Below the pieces are notes generated by a model. It saw only the letters and a program-made list of their open reading frames with translations, had not been told where the DNA came from and searched no databases. A DNA stretch of 64,000 bases from Dastarcus helophoroides (taxonomy: Eukaryota; Arthropoda; Insecta; Coleoptera; Bothrideridae), in contig CM053328.1 in the NCBI GenBank assembly GCA_028583605.1, positions 1,849,507-1,913,506 of the forward strand, given 5' to 3'. Numbering within the stretch: the first letter of the stretch is position 1; each line of letters begins with the position of its first letter. Position numbers and translations under genes: made by a program. Shown piece by piece: positions 47,001-59,044 of this stretch.

Positions 47001-50000
47001 CGAGCAAAAAACTCCAAGAAAACGATAAACATTTCCCACAGAAGGTTAAATTTTGAAAAAAAAGTCAAATCTTGAGAATTGAAAAAGACGAATTTTGAAC
47101 AAAAAAAACATCGAAATTTCGAGGAAAGACGAATTTCGATAAAAAGACGAATTTCGAGGAAAAAATCAAAATGATCAGAGACTATCGAATTTTGGACAAA
47201 AGCGAAAATTTTCCAACAATTCTTGGGGAAAAAATGAGGCAAATTTTAATACAAAAGTCAACATTTCAAAACGAAAAAACAATTTTGAGGATAAATCCAA
47301 ATTTTCAGACAAAAGACGTATTTGGAAAAATCCCAATTTCTCGAAAGAGGTCAAAGTTTAGAACCAAATTTCCCAGAGAGTTATATTTTGAGAAGAAAAT
47401 AAAAAATTTGGAAATAAAAAAAAAACTTGAGATTTGTACGAGCATAAAAGTAGAAATTTCGAGAAGACGATTTTGACAGGAATGTTGAAATTTCGAGATA
47501 AATATTGTAACTTCGAGAAAAATATTGAAATTTCGAGAAAAAAAGTCAGAATGTTAGAAGAGTTAAGACTCCAGAAATGTTTTAGTGTATTTTTTTATAT
47601 TTTATTATAACTTTTATACAATAATAATATTAATAGTAAAGTAGTGTTGGAGCGTGGTTTCTTAGCTTTAACTTAAACGCAAACAAATACTAAGTATTCT
47701 GGTGCACAGACCAATAGGTTTGAACGTTTATTAGATTCGAAGTTTAGAAACCAAAGACCGGTTTCGATCTTGTTAGATCTCGTCAGTTTGGTATATCCAA
47801 CTCGAATGCTAACAAATGTTCCGACAAGTAAGTACTAAAGAATTCACGGACGTCAAGCGTGTGACTCTTAGTACTACCACCTATTGGTCCATAGAGAAAC
47901 TATGATTCATTACAAGCGCCTGGAGGGCTGCATGAATTTGTAGTCTAGGTTGCATTCTGCTTGCAAAAGACTAGGTAGTTTTAGCAGAAGAATCGTAGCC
48001 CCCTTGGTTACGGGCCTGACCCAATCATTACCAACAATGGCAAGTAGCCGTTCATAATTCAAGAAAAATGATTAGGAAATGCTACCTGGCTAAGGCCAAT
48101 GGGCCATTATAATTCCATGATTTGGGCTTAAAATTGCTACCTAACTCTTTGACCACCATGTCAGCTAATTTGTGTCCAGGATCATCAGAACTAAAACTCA
48201 TGATGCCGTTTGCGACGTCGTTATCAGCTTCTTTACCAATGAAATTCGTAGTTAAATTATCCCAGTTTTTAAGCGTCAATACATCCAGATCCATGTAAAT
48301 GCCTCCATACTTCCATAAAGTGAAAATTCTGAAACGAATTCCACTTTTTCTTAATTTCGAATTTTTTGCAAACTCCGACTTTTCGAAAACTTGGAAATTT
48401 TTAGAAAATTTGGCGCTTTTTTGAAAAATTTCGATTTTTACGACAATTTCAACATCTTTTAAAATTTCAGCTTTTTTAAAAATGCCATACATTCAGAATT
48501 GTGATTTTCTCGAAATTCTGATTTTTTGAAAGTTACGACTTTCGTGAACAATCTCGTTTTTCGAGTAATCAAAGTATAAATTTTAACAAATAGCTCAAAA
48601 CTGTAACATAAAGATAAAAAAAATTTCGAATTGGAATACTTTTCGTTTTTTTGAATTTTCTTAGAAGATTTACTATAGTAATGTATATTTTTTTACACCG
48701 TCATAAAGTAGACATTTCAACGAACAAAAAGCCCACCGAGTTTTTTGAAAAAGCTAAAATTTTAACGTGAGATTTTTTGATTGAAAATTAGGTGCTTTTT
48801 CGATATTGAGTCAAAATAAGGTGAAAAAATAAATATTTTAAATCAAAAAAATTACAGTGTCTTTGGGATATAAAAAGGTAAGTTGTCACCAAATTTCGCA
48901 AAAAAAAATTTTTTTTGTAAAAGAAAAATAAAAAGCCATAAACCTGGTTTTTTGAATTTTTCACGTGAATTTTGTAGTTATATTAAAAAAGTGTAGATAC
49001 AAAAGTTGTAGATCTTCTTATTACCTACAACTTTGCTTTTTAACTTTTTTCCATAGGATTTGTAGTTTTGCCAGAAATCGAGATAAACCGTTTTTTACCC
49101 TTTAAAAACTCAACCCCTACCCCTTCCCGACCTCAGATAGCCCGTAATTTATTTTTCCTTTTATTTTTGTTGCATTATCTTCCTTTTCTAATAGGTTTCA
49201 TTCTGCTATAATTTTTTTTGACTTTTTATCGTTTTTGAAGGCTTCTACCCTGGTCTACGAGTTATTCACAATTCGTAAGAAAAGAAAAATTAATTTCTCT
49301 GCACTTCCATATTAATCATTCGTAGTGTTTTTGTTGTTTTTGGTTAAACCTATTTTAATCATTTTTGGTTTCAGGGGACAAGACTCTGGATTTCAATTTT
49401 TGAAGATAATCAAGGACCGGGCCGTTTCACCAAAACTATTTTTATTTATTTTGAATAGATCTACGATTTGCAGATTTGATATTGAATCAGGTTCTTAAAT
49501 GACATTTATTCTTCTCTCGCATTGTTAAATAAAATGTTCTGATTCAGTTTTGTACCAATAAATAAATAAGTAAGAGTCAAAATGTTTGTAAAAAAAAAAC
49601 TTAACCTGTACCAACCTTAATATATCACTAGCATGCACTATTGGAAATTGACTTTTTTCGAGGTCGTGTTTAAATAAATTTTCCACTGGACTGCCGTGCA
49701 CGAACTTCTTAACATTTATATATCTCAAATAAATATTTTTGTAACTCAACAAGGATTTAAAATATTCATCTGATTCTTTAACTTTTGCGTTACCAGGTGA
49801 AGTAAACAAGAGGTATACGGATTTATTCGGATTCATTTTGGCCGCAGATTCCACAGCGCAAGCTTGTCTTGCATTTAGAACTAATTTTCCTCTCACATAC
49901 GACTTACATGAAGTTTCTAAGAAAAATATAGTTCCATTGGGAGTTATCGTCTCCTCGTTTATATCAGAAAGTGTCGAATTTTCCTCACTACTGTAACATC

Positions 50001-50214
50001 CTAAGGAGTGTTCGGTTATTATCTTTTTTGTCACTGGAGTGGTAACATGATCGACTTTAAGGGTTACTAATCTTGGAATATATTCGGTACGTGTATCACA
50101 GAATAACCATGGAATGCTATAAATAATCAAATTACATCCCAAAAAGAGTAGAAAATAGATAGCTAGTTTCTTTTTCTTCTTGACGCCATTCTGTTCGATG
50201 TGGAGATCTTTCAT
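40766..50214 (-). CDS. Alpha-1,4-glycosyltransferase, A4GALT/A4GNT-like, copy B, three exons
   Basis: Exons 50214-49616, 48328-48086 and 41066-40766 have the same lengths and phases as copy A and give 380 aa. The signal anchor, the IFFLETSC and VYLLFTSP segments, the DXD motif (MDLDV) and the C-terminal domain are intact. Roughly ten residues differ from copy A overall (for example K7E and R35P at the edge of the membrane anchor, T to I next to the DXD motif, L to F in HVWNK). Intron 1 is only 1.29 kb because most of the transposon load of copy A is missing. The AATAAA is at 40745-40750. It should act like copy A; substrate divergence cannot be judged. Confidence 0.9.
41096..41182. other. 87-bp insertion near the exon 3 acceptor of copy B
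   Basis: Present only in B, 30 bases inside intron 2 from exon 3. A 12-bp direct repeat, AAAAATCCATTG, borders it (41084-41095 and 41183-41194); A and C have a single copy. The insert is less AT-rich than its surroundings (GGCTTCCACGGCCAGAG). Origin not recognised; a short retroposed fragment or filler DNA are possible. Confidence 0.7.
41297..48018 (+). mobile_element. hAT-like element in intron 2 of copy B, 6.7 kb
   Basis: Same insertion as 6529-12787: ACCCAATC flanks at 41289-41296 and 48019-48026, and matching termini, the first base changed to T. It lacks the solo LTR (376 bp) and has one more 831-bp unit, which accounts for the 463-bp length difference almost exactly. No coding. Confidence 0.88.
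44290..47560. repeat. 831-bp tandem repeat, four copies (copy B intron 2)
   Basis: The landmark CGGTCGRCTGCCAACA occurs at 44391, 45225, 46055 and 46886, spaced 834, 830 and 831. The first two units share GGTCGGCTGCC and TTTCATAG, whereas the last two share GGTCGACTGCC and TTTCAAAG. This shows internal duplication of unit pairs. Confidence 0.92.
48086..48328 (-). CDS. Copy B exon 2 (DXD exon)
   Basis: IFTLWKYGGIYMDLDVLTL to NGPLALAR. The acceptor is GTTTCAG/A as in copy A, but from 10 bases upstream the intron differs (GAATTCCACTTTTTC context), because a deletion joined transposon interior DNA there. Confidence 0.9.
48553..49250. mobile_element. Single remaining arm of the long-inverted-repeat element
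   Basis: Matches 17850-18552 of the A unit from TTTTTCGAGTAATC to CTTCTACCCTG. On its left it joins directly to interior DNA of the GAACCG-type element (equivalent to about 13558). The opposite arm and the centre with the Cys-rich gene are deleted. Confidence 0.8.
49616..50214 (-). CDS. Copy B exon 1
   Basis: MKDLHIEQNG start, lysine run and membrane anchor, ending in HASDILR at donor AAG/GTTGGT as in copy A. The open frame past the donor is intronic. Differences from copy A are few and scattered. Confidence 0.88.
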
Positions 50215-50606
50215 GCTAAAATTAAAACGATTTTTATAAGTAGCTATTAAACTAGCTTAAACACATTACAAAATTCTATTCTGCTTATAGCAGAGACTAG
50301 CTTAAACTCACTAGAGATTCACGTAAAAATCGACAAACCGACGTCGATAAAAAAAGATAACGAATAATCTTGTTATGTTAAAATCTTTTCTGTAAATAAA
50401 AGGGATGATTCATTTTTATTGATCATTATCATATGTATATGGGTTTACGATTCGAATGCTAGGTATTTAGCACGTTAGATAATACGACACGTTAAATATT
50501 ATCTATTCATAAGCTCCAAATACGTAATCTTTTACCGACTTAAATCTTTAAACAATTAAATATTTCAGGCCATAAAATATGTGATTTTTTTTCTAATAAA
50601 AAGTAA

Positions 50607-50834
50607 CTAATATACAGAATGGACCATAAATAATGGTACATAGAACAAGAGTAGATTTTTCATATAAAAATAACGTGATTTAGCCACATTTGGCTTATAC
50701 CAAAAGTTAATGTTAACAGAGATACAGGGTGTCAAAGTTGAAAAAAATTCACAGATTTCGCAATCCTTGCAACCAACGGAGACATTGGAAACGATAACAC
50801 CAAATAAAAAGATAATTAACACTTTATTTAACAT
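50607..50834 (-). CDS. Small secreted-type ORF, copy B unit (75 aa)
   Basis: MLNKVLIIFLFGVIVSNVSVG then CKDCEICE, counterpart of 19905-20132 with 11 substitutions and no length change. The potential donor of the A version (GTAAAT) reads CCAAAT here. Kept as a low-confidence gene because the frame survives in both units. Confidence 0.35.
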   Translation of the reverse strand: MLNKVLIIFLFGVIVSNVSVGCKDCEICEFFSTLTPCISVNINFWYKPNVAKSRYFYMKNLLLFYVPLFMVHSVY

Positions 50835-51246
50835 ACAAGGTTATACAGGATATTTACAAATTTCAAAGACAACGCTTGGCAGTTGATTCGGAATGATAAA
50901 TAAATACGACTAACGAAAAAAAAAAAAAATAATAATAAAAAATGTTTACGTTTCGAATTGCAGACTTTCAAAGTTGTTATAAAAAATAATTTAATTAATA
51001 ATTTCATAACCTCTTTACCGATCGTGTTGAAATATGAAACCTTTATTTATTTAGATTAAAGGCTAGAATCTTAGTGACGTCGACCCTTGTGTTATCCGAC
51101 ACCCCTTGAAATTCGCCGCCACGACAATTATCTATGTATCTTCGAAGTAGTAAATAATAATAATTACATAAAATATGTATTGATTTACAACAATACGTAT
51201 TACGTTTAGTTTTTATTTTTTTTATAACTGATTAAAATGTCGTTAA

Positions 51247-54200
51247 GGCGGGGGTCTGGTAAATCGCTAAGTACGATTTGGCTCTCGGATTTAAATGCCC
51301 TGTTGAGGGGGGTTAGGAGAACAGAGACGGAAGGGGTTTCGAAGTGGAATTGAGTAAGAAGTTCGGTTTATGTCGTTCGAATTCGCAATCTTTCATATCG
51401 TCACTTTACCGATATATGATACTGTGTAACTCGATCCATTTGGATACCTTAAGAAAATGTGCATGTTGCTGATAGCAGTTGGTTTAGTATTCATATTTGT
51501 TTGCAAACTTCCAAGTGGAGATTTTGACCTGTTTCTTAAATTAGTATTTTTTGTCGCGCTTTGATAAACAATTAAAACAGAATTAACAAATAATTTTTGA
51601 AAATTTTAACTTTTTTTTGATATTTGGTTTGTTGAAATTTTAACAAAAAAAAAACGAAAGTTTCCCGAAAACTATTTTCTTCGGAAATTTTTGATTTATT
51701 TATCGAAATTTGACTTTTTATCAATTCGACTTCAGGGCCGTGCGGTAGATTTTCTTAGCATGATGTAACTCATAAATATCGATTTAATCTCAAAATTTCG
51801 TTTTTATTTTAAATTTTTTATTTAGGCATTTAACTTTTATTTTTCTATTCTTAATTTTCCTGAAAGGGTTTTTTTTCCTCTATTTGTGAAATTGAGTCTT
51901 AATTGCCCAATTTGTTTTTTCTATATGGACCTTTTTTTTAAATTCCGAGAAGATTCTTTGAACATTCTCGATTTTGTATCTACTAATTTCCATTTTATAC
52001 AAATTTTGAATTATTTTAACAAAATCGCAAGTTTAAATTCGAAATTTTGCCCGTGAAGAATTGTAGACTTTTTTCAGAACTCATAATTCTAATCTTGTTA
52101 TTCCAGAATTACAAAAAAGTATTTATTTTTTAATTAAATACGGAATTTAAGAATAAGGTGAAACCTTAACATTTTTTAAAATTGGAAACTTTTTCGAAAT
52201 CTACAGTTTCAAGTTTTCACTTGAAATTACTATTTTTTTCTTAATTTTAGGCATTACAATTGAAATTTCGTTATTTAAGTCGAAATTTCAGTAAACAACT
52301 TTAATATGTTAAGACCTAATCGACTATTTAACTTTAAGACCAAAATTTTGTGAAAGAAGTGAAAATTTCGAGTTTAAAATTACAAATTAAAATTTCAAAA
52401 AGATAGTCAACATTTCTCAAAAAAATTCGGATTTTGTTTAGAACCTTTTTAAATTTTTCAAAAAAATAGAAACTATTTTTTAATTTCGACTTCAGAAACA
52501 AAATGTGGAGAATAAAGTCAAAATTTTCAGACTAAAATCGAAATTCCAAGAAACAAGTTCAAAATGTTGAGATTATGAAGTCGGGAGTTTGAGAAAAATT
52601 CAAATACAAAAATTGTCACCTGAAACCAAGAAAGATTAAAAAACACAACAAAGGTTGCTCTAATGCGTTTCCACAGCCAATCTATCATCTTCAGTATCTC
52701 TCTGAAAATGATAGATTGGCTGCCGAAACGCGTTAGAGCAACCTTTGTTGTGTTTTTTAAATCTTTCTTGGTTTCAGTCAGTATCTCTCTGAAGATGATA
52801 GCTTGGCTGCCGAAACGCGTTAGAGTAACCTTTGTTGTGTTTTTAATCTTTCTTGGCGTCAGGGGACAATTTATGTATTTCAATTTTTGAAGATAACCAA
52901 GGATCAGTCTGTTCCACTAAAATTGAGAAAAATTGTAAACTTCGACTAAAATGTCAAAATTTTATGTTATTTAAAGAGTCTGTTAAGATTTAGATTTTTA
53001 AAAACAAAATTTCGAGGAATGAGTGAAAATGTTATACTTAAAAAAGGATATATTTAAATAAATTCTGAAAAAAAATCAGAAAGTTTAAATTGGAAATTTC
53101 AAATTATTTTCTTAAATCTTAGACTTTAAAATAGAATTTCTAGAAAAAAGTCGAAATTACAAGATTTCTCAAATTTCCATTTTACAAATGTCAATTTTTA
53201 TTTATTTTTATTTATTTATTTTCTTAAGTTCGAATTTAGAATTCATATTTTCTTAAAATCGAATTTAGGTTCCGGAATTTGAGAAGTCAAAGTTCTGGAA
53301 ATAACTTTGAACAAAATTATGCCAGAAATTTAAAAATTTTTCACGGAATTTTGAAATTAAAAAAGACGTTGCATGAATTTTTTCCAAATAATTTTTTTTC
53401 GACTTTTATCCAAAATGTTAGTTTATTTTAAAATTTATAAAATAAGTTTTTTTTTGTTATTTTTATTTTGACTGGAAAGTAAAAGCTAAAAATTTAATTT
53501 TTCTTTCTAGAATTGCAATTCCAAATAAAAAAAACAATTTCAGATCTAAATTGGAAATTTTGAAAAAATAGTCAAAATTTTAAAAAAAATTCTAACTGTT
53601 CTCTTTGAATTATGATACAAAGAACGATTTTATATTTGAACTGAAATTTTTGAAAAATAACAACAGATTTAAAAAAAATGAGATTTATGTAAGGAAGTGC
53701 TCGAGTTCCCATTAGTCACAAAACTTTAATTTTAAATTGAAATATTCGATATTCTTGTGGAGGTTTTCCATAAAATTTCAAAATCTCTGGGAAACTTCGA
53801 ATAGTTTAAACTTTAAATTCAAAATTTCGAGAGAAACGCTTGAAATTAGGCTACCGAATTGCAAATTTATAAAAAAATCCTTTGACACGTATTCCTTCTT
53901 TCAGTTCTCTAAGCAGGTAAAGTACATAGTTAGAAATAGGTGACTTAAAAATGCTACCTTTTACCCTTTTGTTTCCTGTTAATTCCTTTAAAATTAACAT
54001 AAACTTTTGTACAAAGATACGGAAGCACAGTCTTTTCTCGAAATTGCGAATTTGCTCTGAAAATTCTTTTTTGTTGGCACTTCGGTTTTACTCTCAAAAT
54101 TCCAACTTTTTTCGAAAAATTTGACTTTGGCACAACTTTTTTCTAAATTTCCACAAAATTTTTGCCTTTTTTTTAATTCGTGAGTTTTGGAATGTTACCA

Positions 54201-55743
54201 TTTTTGTTTCGGTTTTCTAATAATTTCGACTTTTTTTCTAATAATTCGAATTTTCGAAAACGTTGACCTTGTCGGAATTATTTGTTTGTACACCTTTTTA
54301 AAATGTCGAAATTGTCAAAAAAAAGCAAAATTCCAAAAATAGCACTATTTTAGAAAAAGGGAAAATTTCGAAACGGTTACAATTTTCTAATTAAGTCAAA
54401 ATTTTGTTTTTTTTAAATGAGAATTTGAAATAAGTGGAAATTTTAAAATGTCCAAGTCGAAATCATTAGAAAAATAGAAATTAAAAATGTCAAATTCTTC
54501 AATAAAAATTTTGAAAAAAAGTTGAAAATATGCATAAAAAAATAAAAATTCTCAAGAAAAGTCGAAATATTTAGTGAGTGGTCCAAATTTTCAAAACTAA
54601 ATAAGGAAAAGTCGAAATTATCATAAAAATCATATTCCTCAAAAAAATTCATAATTTTCAAAAACAGTCCAAAGTTTCAAGATGTCGAAATTGTTAAAAA
54701 AGTTGAGATTTTCAAAAAAAAAGTAGATTTTCAAAAAAACTATCCAAATTTTGAAAAAAGCCAAAATTTTCGAGGAATTCAAAATTTTCAGAGCTGAAAT
54801 TTTTATTTTCATACGCATTTTCTCCTATCGTCAAGATAAGGACTAAATATCTGCACCTAAATACCTATTAATTAATTATGTGAAAAATAATTTCGTTCTT
54901 TGCAGATGTATTTGGTCGATTTTCGATTACAAGTGATGCTAGCAGAATATAACATTTCCAATTTAAATGATATAAAATCAATTTTTCTTTTTTTTGCTTA
55001 AATCTGTCGTAGCATTTATTTACCTAAACAATTTATATTTTTCCAAAGAGTAATATAAAAATGTTAATTAGGAGAGAAAAAAATTCTTCTAAATATATCA
55101 AAATAAAAACCACTAAATATTTAGTAAATGATTTTAAGCTACAAATACTAAACAATTCATTTTACTCTCAAACTCTGGTAGAACAAATGTTTTAATGTTG
55201 TTTATTATTATTATGATATATCTGCCGTGCTTAGATAAAGAAATATGAGCTGTGGAAGCCGAAGATACTTCGTTCGTTGATAACGTATTGGGGAAGGGGC
55301 AAAAATTTCTCTGCTCCGCATCACGTCCGTCTCCGTACCCTTCCTCATCTGAGTGAAGGCAACCGAAATCTAAGCGCAATTTTTATGCCAAACACCGCTC
55401 TCCCATTTTACAAATGGTGCCTTTCTTTTTTAATATTTTGTTTTCAAATTTGGAGAACTTATGAAGCAAGGATGTCGAAATCGCGCTTTGGAAGTACTTT
55501 TTTCAAATTCCATTTAGTTTCCGAGATATTCGCTTCTGAAAACAGGCAAAAAAAGTGACAAATTGTACGCCCATTTGTGGGAATACTAAGACAAAAATCA
55601 AAAATCTGCTTCCAGAGCCCGAATTCCCCAACATTTCTAAACATTATTACCAAATTTCATTTAATTCTAAGCGATAGTATTGACGTAGTTTGTAAAATGG
55701 CAAGCGAAGAATTTCGACGTTTTAAGAGTACCAGACCGCCGCC
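51247..55743. mobile_element. 4.5-kb TTAA-targeting DNA transposon-like insertion, non-coding
   Basis: TTAA at both sides (51243-51246 and 55744-55747) and a single TTAA in the uninterrupted A unit (20530-20533). Terminal inverted repeats of 15 bp, GGCGGGGGTCTGGTA and the inverse of GGCGGCGGTCTGGTA, have one mismatch. TTAA duplication is characteristic of piggyBac-like (and some other) transposases, so this is probably a non-autonomous relative. No transposase ORF. The interior is AT-rich and includes a hairpin at about 52580-52890. Confidence 0.88.
52580..52890. repeat. Hairpin-forming inverted repeat, arms of about 75 bp or more, plus a partial third copy
   Basis: Arms 52619-52693 and 52701-52778 are near-perfect complements, from CTGAAACCAAGAAAG to GATAGATTGGCTGCC, with a loop under 10 bases. 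Complementarity weakens outward to about 52580. A further direct copy follows at about 52785-52890. Same family as the GGTTTCAGGGGACAAG repeats elsewhere. Confidence 0.88.
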
Positions 55744-56282
55744 TTAAGGCTGACTGTGTTGAAAGTGTTCGCAGATGTGTCTTACACCACATAAATTTTA
55801 TGGCTCTTCACAATTTGTTTGAACCCCCTGGTTGGATAAGTAGTACATTTCAGAAATTTGTCATTCCGACAAGTGGTTCTTAAATATTCTGTCATCTCTA
55901 TTTTTTCCAAGTTTAAGAATCATTTCATTGACACTGAATGTGCCTTCTTTCCTTTTTGAAAGCCAACGTTACAATGAATAGACCACAGGGTGCTCGTAAG
56001 TAGTAATTGTCTTGAAAGTGTTATTCCTGGCCTTTTTTTCTTGGGATAAAAGTATTTTGTTATCAGTTTCCTCTTGATCCTAAAATTTATTGCCCCGGCC
56101 ATGTAATTGTTCTTTCTGACGGGAATTTATGGTCTTTGAATTGCATGTCATATTTTTGTTTCTTTGAATGGACTTTTAAATGACCAACTGCATTCAACCC
56201 AATTTGGTTTCTTGAAAATGAAGTTAATTTTTTCTGATTTCAATGGAATTTCTAATTACTTCCAAAATAAACTTGTTTCAGT

Positions 56283-58640
56283 TAATAAATCTATTTAGAT
56301 TATTTCGCATTGAAATCAAGATAATCGAAAAAAACATTAGAGGGCAGTTGAATGGCAAATTTATCAATCTTAAAAATTGAGGTCGGTTCTGCGTTTTTGT
56401 TTATCATATTCCAGATCACACGTGAATTCGTTTAGATGTGATTTGATTCATATGTTACATTACTTCAAACTCTTTTAAAGAAAATTACAATTTTGTAACT
56501 AATGCTGAAGTAATGATGTTCGTTTGACATCCTGGATTTAACAATGCTGAACATTGTTTAAAGTTACTGCACCTATTTCTAATTAAAACTAGAGCTGTAC
56601 TGGTTGTACTAATTGCCATTTTCGCTTTGCATGATCGTTTAATTTTTCCGCTCTTATGGGAATAATAAATAAAAGTAATTTCCTTTTTTGCCGAAAGCTC
56701 TAAAACCTTTAATTACAGTTAATTAGTTGTCTTAGACCGGATTGTGTGGTTCTTCTAAATTAAAAAAAGTTTAGGACGGTTGTGACCCGTTCTTTTATTT
56801 TAAAGCGGTCTTGCAGCAGCTGTATTGCATAATTAATTGATTAATGATAATAATTACCTGATAATGACAATGATTCACTAACGTCACTCGAATCTCCTTC
56901 CACATAATCGCAAAAATAATGAAATTTCTTAATATCAAAAATACGCTTGTCGTAATGAATCAACCACTAAAAACAAAAATGGGGAGCGATGAGGGCTTTA
57001 AATTAGCAACAGATATGGTATTTAATTATCTCGAGCCGTTTAATAATGACAAAGTGATTGAATTAGTAAATTTCAATTTATGTCAAATACAATTTTATCG
57101 GGTGTTCAAATAAAAAAGTCATCAAGTGTGCTCCAAGTTTTTTTAGAAGAGAACGTAGCGAACCCGGCATTTGATAACTTATTGATTATTTTGGTTGATC
57201 CGTCAAGGGTCATTTTGACGTCTTATTTATCCAGAGAGGTTAAAATTTTCCAACCTAAAGAAAATAGGTCTAGAAATCTATTTTACGCTTCTTTACAAAA
57301 TTATGCGCTTATGCTTTCCAAATAAACACAAATTTTGGGCTTTTTCGAAATTGAATAATTTCTTCCACACTTTCCAATTTTTTAAAATTTTTACATTAAA
57401 CTTGCAATTCTGGTGTTTTTTTTTAAACTTCGGATTTCAAACGGATTCAAAATTTGAACATCAGTCTTGCGAGTCTAACCCAAGATATTGCATTAAAAAA
57501 ATAAATATAGAATACTTTCTTGAAATTATGACTTTTTCACAAAATTCCTCAACCTTTCGAAATGTCATTAATTTTTCTTATACTGTCAATAAATATTTAC
57601 GTTTTGTTTAAAATTGTCATGTTAAATAATAAATTCTAAATATTTCTAAAGATTTTGACTTATTTTCGAAATTGTGACCTCAGCCTAAAAAATTCTTAAA
57701 ATTATAAATATATAAACTCGAAAACTCAAGATTTTTTATCGAAATTTTGTAATGTCAACTTGTTTTTCGAAATTTAAAATCCCCTTTTTTATTAAACCAT
57801 AAGTGGTGGGTTTCCTCAAATTTTAAAATCCCAAAATTCAAACTTTACTTTCTACTCTTATTTCCAACACCAACACCAGTGTTAAAGCTTTAATTTTTTA
57901 TTTTTAAGGTTTTAAATTTAATCAAGACTTTTTTTAAGTACACAAGTCATTTATTTAAAATCTTAACTTTAAATGAAATATTTTAATTTTTTTCAAATGA
58001 TTTTGATTTAGTTGCGAAATTTTATCTTTAACCTCAAAATGCTAACATACGTTTTGAAATTTTAGAACATTATGAATTTTTTAAAATCCTGCTTATTTTT
58101 TTTACTGTTTGTCTTGCAACTTTTCTGAATTCAAAATTTTGGCCTTATTTAGCTATTTTTTTTTATTTTTGACCTTAATATTGAAGTATTCGACTTGAGA
58201 TTTCGAGTGAAAACTTGAATATTCAAATATTTTTCTTTCGACTTTTTTTTCTATTTTTAAGGTTATTTCTGCAAGGTTTAACTTTTCTAAATTTACAGTT
58301 TCCATTAGCCAAGTTTCTTCTGAAAGATTATTTTTTAAATTGAATTATACTCGTATAACCAAATATACTGCGAAATAATTTAAATCAAAATAATATTAAG
58401 GCATCTATGCTTATGGCTCTTGAAAGAAATATTTTAGTACAAAGCGATAAAAATGAAATATTAAAATATATTTAATCTACAAGCAAAAATTTATCAACTT
58501 TATTGTAAAAGTAATTTACATATATTTGAGCCCTAAAAATTATAAGTGTCGATATTTTACCACATTCGTTTACTGAGTACTTCAAGGTTTTCAAAACAGT
58601 ACGTCAATTGGATTTAGGGTAAGAGTTTACAGCATAGTAA
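56283..58640. other. Flank between the B unit and the Jockey element, no gene confirmed
   Basis: Not duplicated elsewhere in the window. The first 700 bases are less repetitive. A pair of overlapping ORFs at 56919-57325 (plus; first MKFLNIKNTL, second MSNTILSGVQIKKS) has fairly ordinary amino-acid composition but no recognised domain, splice evidence or duplicate. From about 57330 the sequence returns to AT-rich degenerate repeat. Confidence 0.45.
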
Positions 58641-59044
58641 TGGAATTATAACCCCTCAGTTAAGGGCCGCTGACTTGGGTAGCCCGTGTAAACTTCAGAA
58701 TCTTTAAGTTTGCGCATCTTTACATGCTCACGATAAAGTTGAGTTTCGCCTCTAGTGTGGTTAACACACCGAGTTACCGTGCTCAGCTAAATTGTGCGTC
58801 GAAGCTAGTGAATTGTCGTTTACGGCAAAGTGCGTTTTTCGAAGTACAGTGTTAACATCGTGTGCCTCCAGATCTTCGGATCGTTGGTGCCGCGATAACC
58901 AACGAGATCGACTTCTAGTCGAAATTATTCGATTTTTACTTGTATTTTAACTCGCATATATTGTATTTATTATACATTGTATGCGAAGTTTGTTTTAGGT
59001 GCAGCAAGAGCTCTGCAATTGTATTGCAGATCAAAATTATTACT

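Noticed and set aside
48082..48492. 136-codon ORF reading upstream of exon 2 in copy B (MYGIFKKAEIL...)
   Set aside because: The upstream part is intron/transposon sequence that happens to stay open; the acceptor CAG/A at 48328 is conserved with copy A.
56919..57325. Two overlapping ORFs as a possible exon pair
   Set aside because: No recognisable domain, no supporting splice sites and no paralog; kept only as a note in the flank entry.
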